NCBI GenBank assembly: GCA_934500865.1
Contig: CAKSUD010000022.1
Span: 1 to 24,202 of the forward strand
Origin: an uncultured Clostridia bacterium
Lineage (GTDB): Bacteria; Bacillota; Clostridia; TANB77; RGIG9151
DNA length: 24,202 nucleotides
Direction of reading: 5' to 3'
The number at the start of each line of letters is the position of its first letter. Positions within the stretch are counted from its first letter, which is position 1. A program made the translations under genes and the position numbers. Below, one piece after another: positions 24,119-24,202 of this stretch. The notes beneath the pieces were generated by a model. The model saw only the letters and a program-made list of their open reading frames with translations, did not search any database and had not been told where the DNA came from.

Positions 24119-24128
24119 ATGCTAAAAT
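24099..24128 (+). promoter_or_regulatory. Possible promoter of the gene at the right edge
   Basis: TGGACA (24099-24104) and TAAAAT (24123-24128) are 18 bp apart, a good SigA-type match. The -35 box lies within the terminator-like hairpin. If used, transcription would start near 24135. Confidence 0.5.
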
Positions 24129-24170
24129 AACTAAGGAACGCATAATCTTTTCTAAAAGGAGGAAAATTAA

Positions 24171-24202
24171 ATGGAAGATAAGATACAATATGCAAAGGAA
24201 TT
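24171..24202 (+). CDS. Partial gene cut by the window edge
   Basis: An ATG at 24171 follows the strong ribosome binding site AAAGGAGG (24156-24163). Only the first ten codons are visible, MEDKIQYAKE, too few to assign a function. Confidence 0.7.
   Translation, partial: MEDKIQYAKE

Noticed and set aside
23931..24170. T-box or other known riboswitch before the last gene
   Set aside because: No T-box motif, SAM or TPP core, or other signature I know is present. It was kept as an unidentified structured element instead.

Overview
The window is AT-rich, gene-dense DNA with strong GGAGG-type ribosome binding sites. It looks like chromosome of a low-GC Gram-positive bacterium of the class Clostridia. 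Lineage clues are RNase Y, an EndoA-type MazF, a GerS-like lipoprotein, two S-layer-homology (SLH) proteins and an RsgI-like anti-sigma factor. I cannot name the species. No phage, insertion sequence, CRISPR array or rRNA is visible. There is one tRNA gene, tRNA-Arg(CCG).

Layout. (1) 202-2583: an ECF-type sigma factor, its membrane anti-sigma factor (RsgI-like domain, three PepSY-like repeats, poly-Asp tail) and a small Cys-rich protein, closed by a terminator. (2) 2605-7680: a TetR-family regulator, an MMPL/RND transporter and a secreted coiled-coil partner, with overlapping genes, a strong promoter and two matching 18-bp dyads that look like autoregulatory operators. (3) 7707-10967, minus strand: a YifB/ComM-like ATPase, a GerS-like lipoprotein, a MazF RNase without a visible antitoxin, and a secreted protein of unknown function. 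(4) 10994-15474, plus strand: rny with its own promoter, a roughly 180-nt leader and a terminator, then tRNA-Arg, an S66 peptidase, a small membrane protein, pth and ung. (5) 15471-19845: a hemolysin III-like membrane protein (minus), lon and a GIY-YIG protein (plus), and a DUF975 membrane protein (minus). (6) 19913-23923: two SLH surface proteins behind a promoter that matches the sigma-28/SigD consensus very closely. (7) 23884-24202: a highly structured intergenic region (10-bp and 13-bp perfect stems, two AAA-loop hairpins and a terminator) before a gene cut off by the window edge.

Most genes are housekeeping. The most unusual signals are regulatory: the twin TetR-like operators, the SigD-type promoter in front of surface-layer genes, an inverted repeat that would hide the ribosome binding site of the GerS-like gene, an internal start inside the anti-sigma gene that would give a form lacking the predicted sigma-binding segment, and the unexplained structured RNA or DNA element at the right end. 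I found no clear defence system or other wholly new multi-gene system. All functions are read from sequence patterns. No database search was run.
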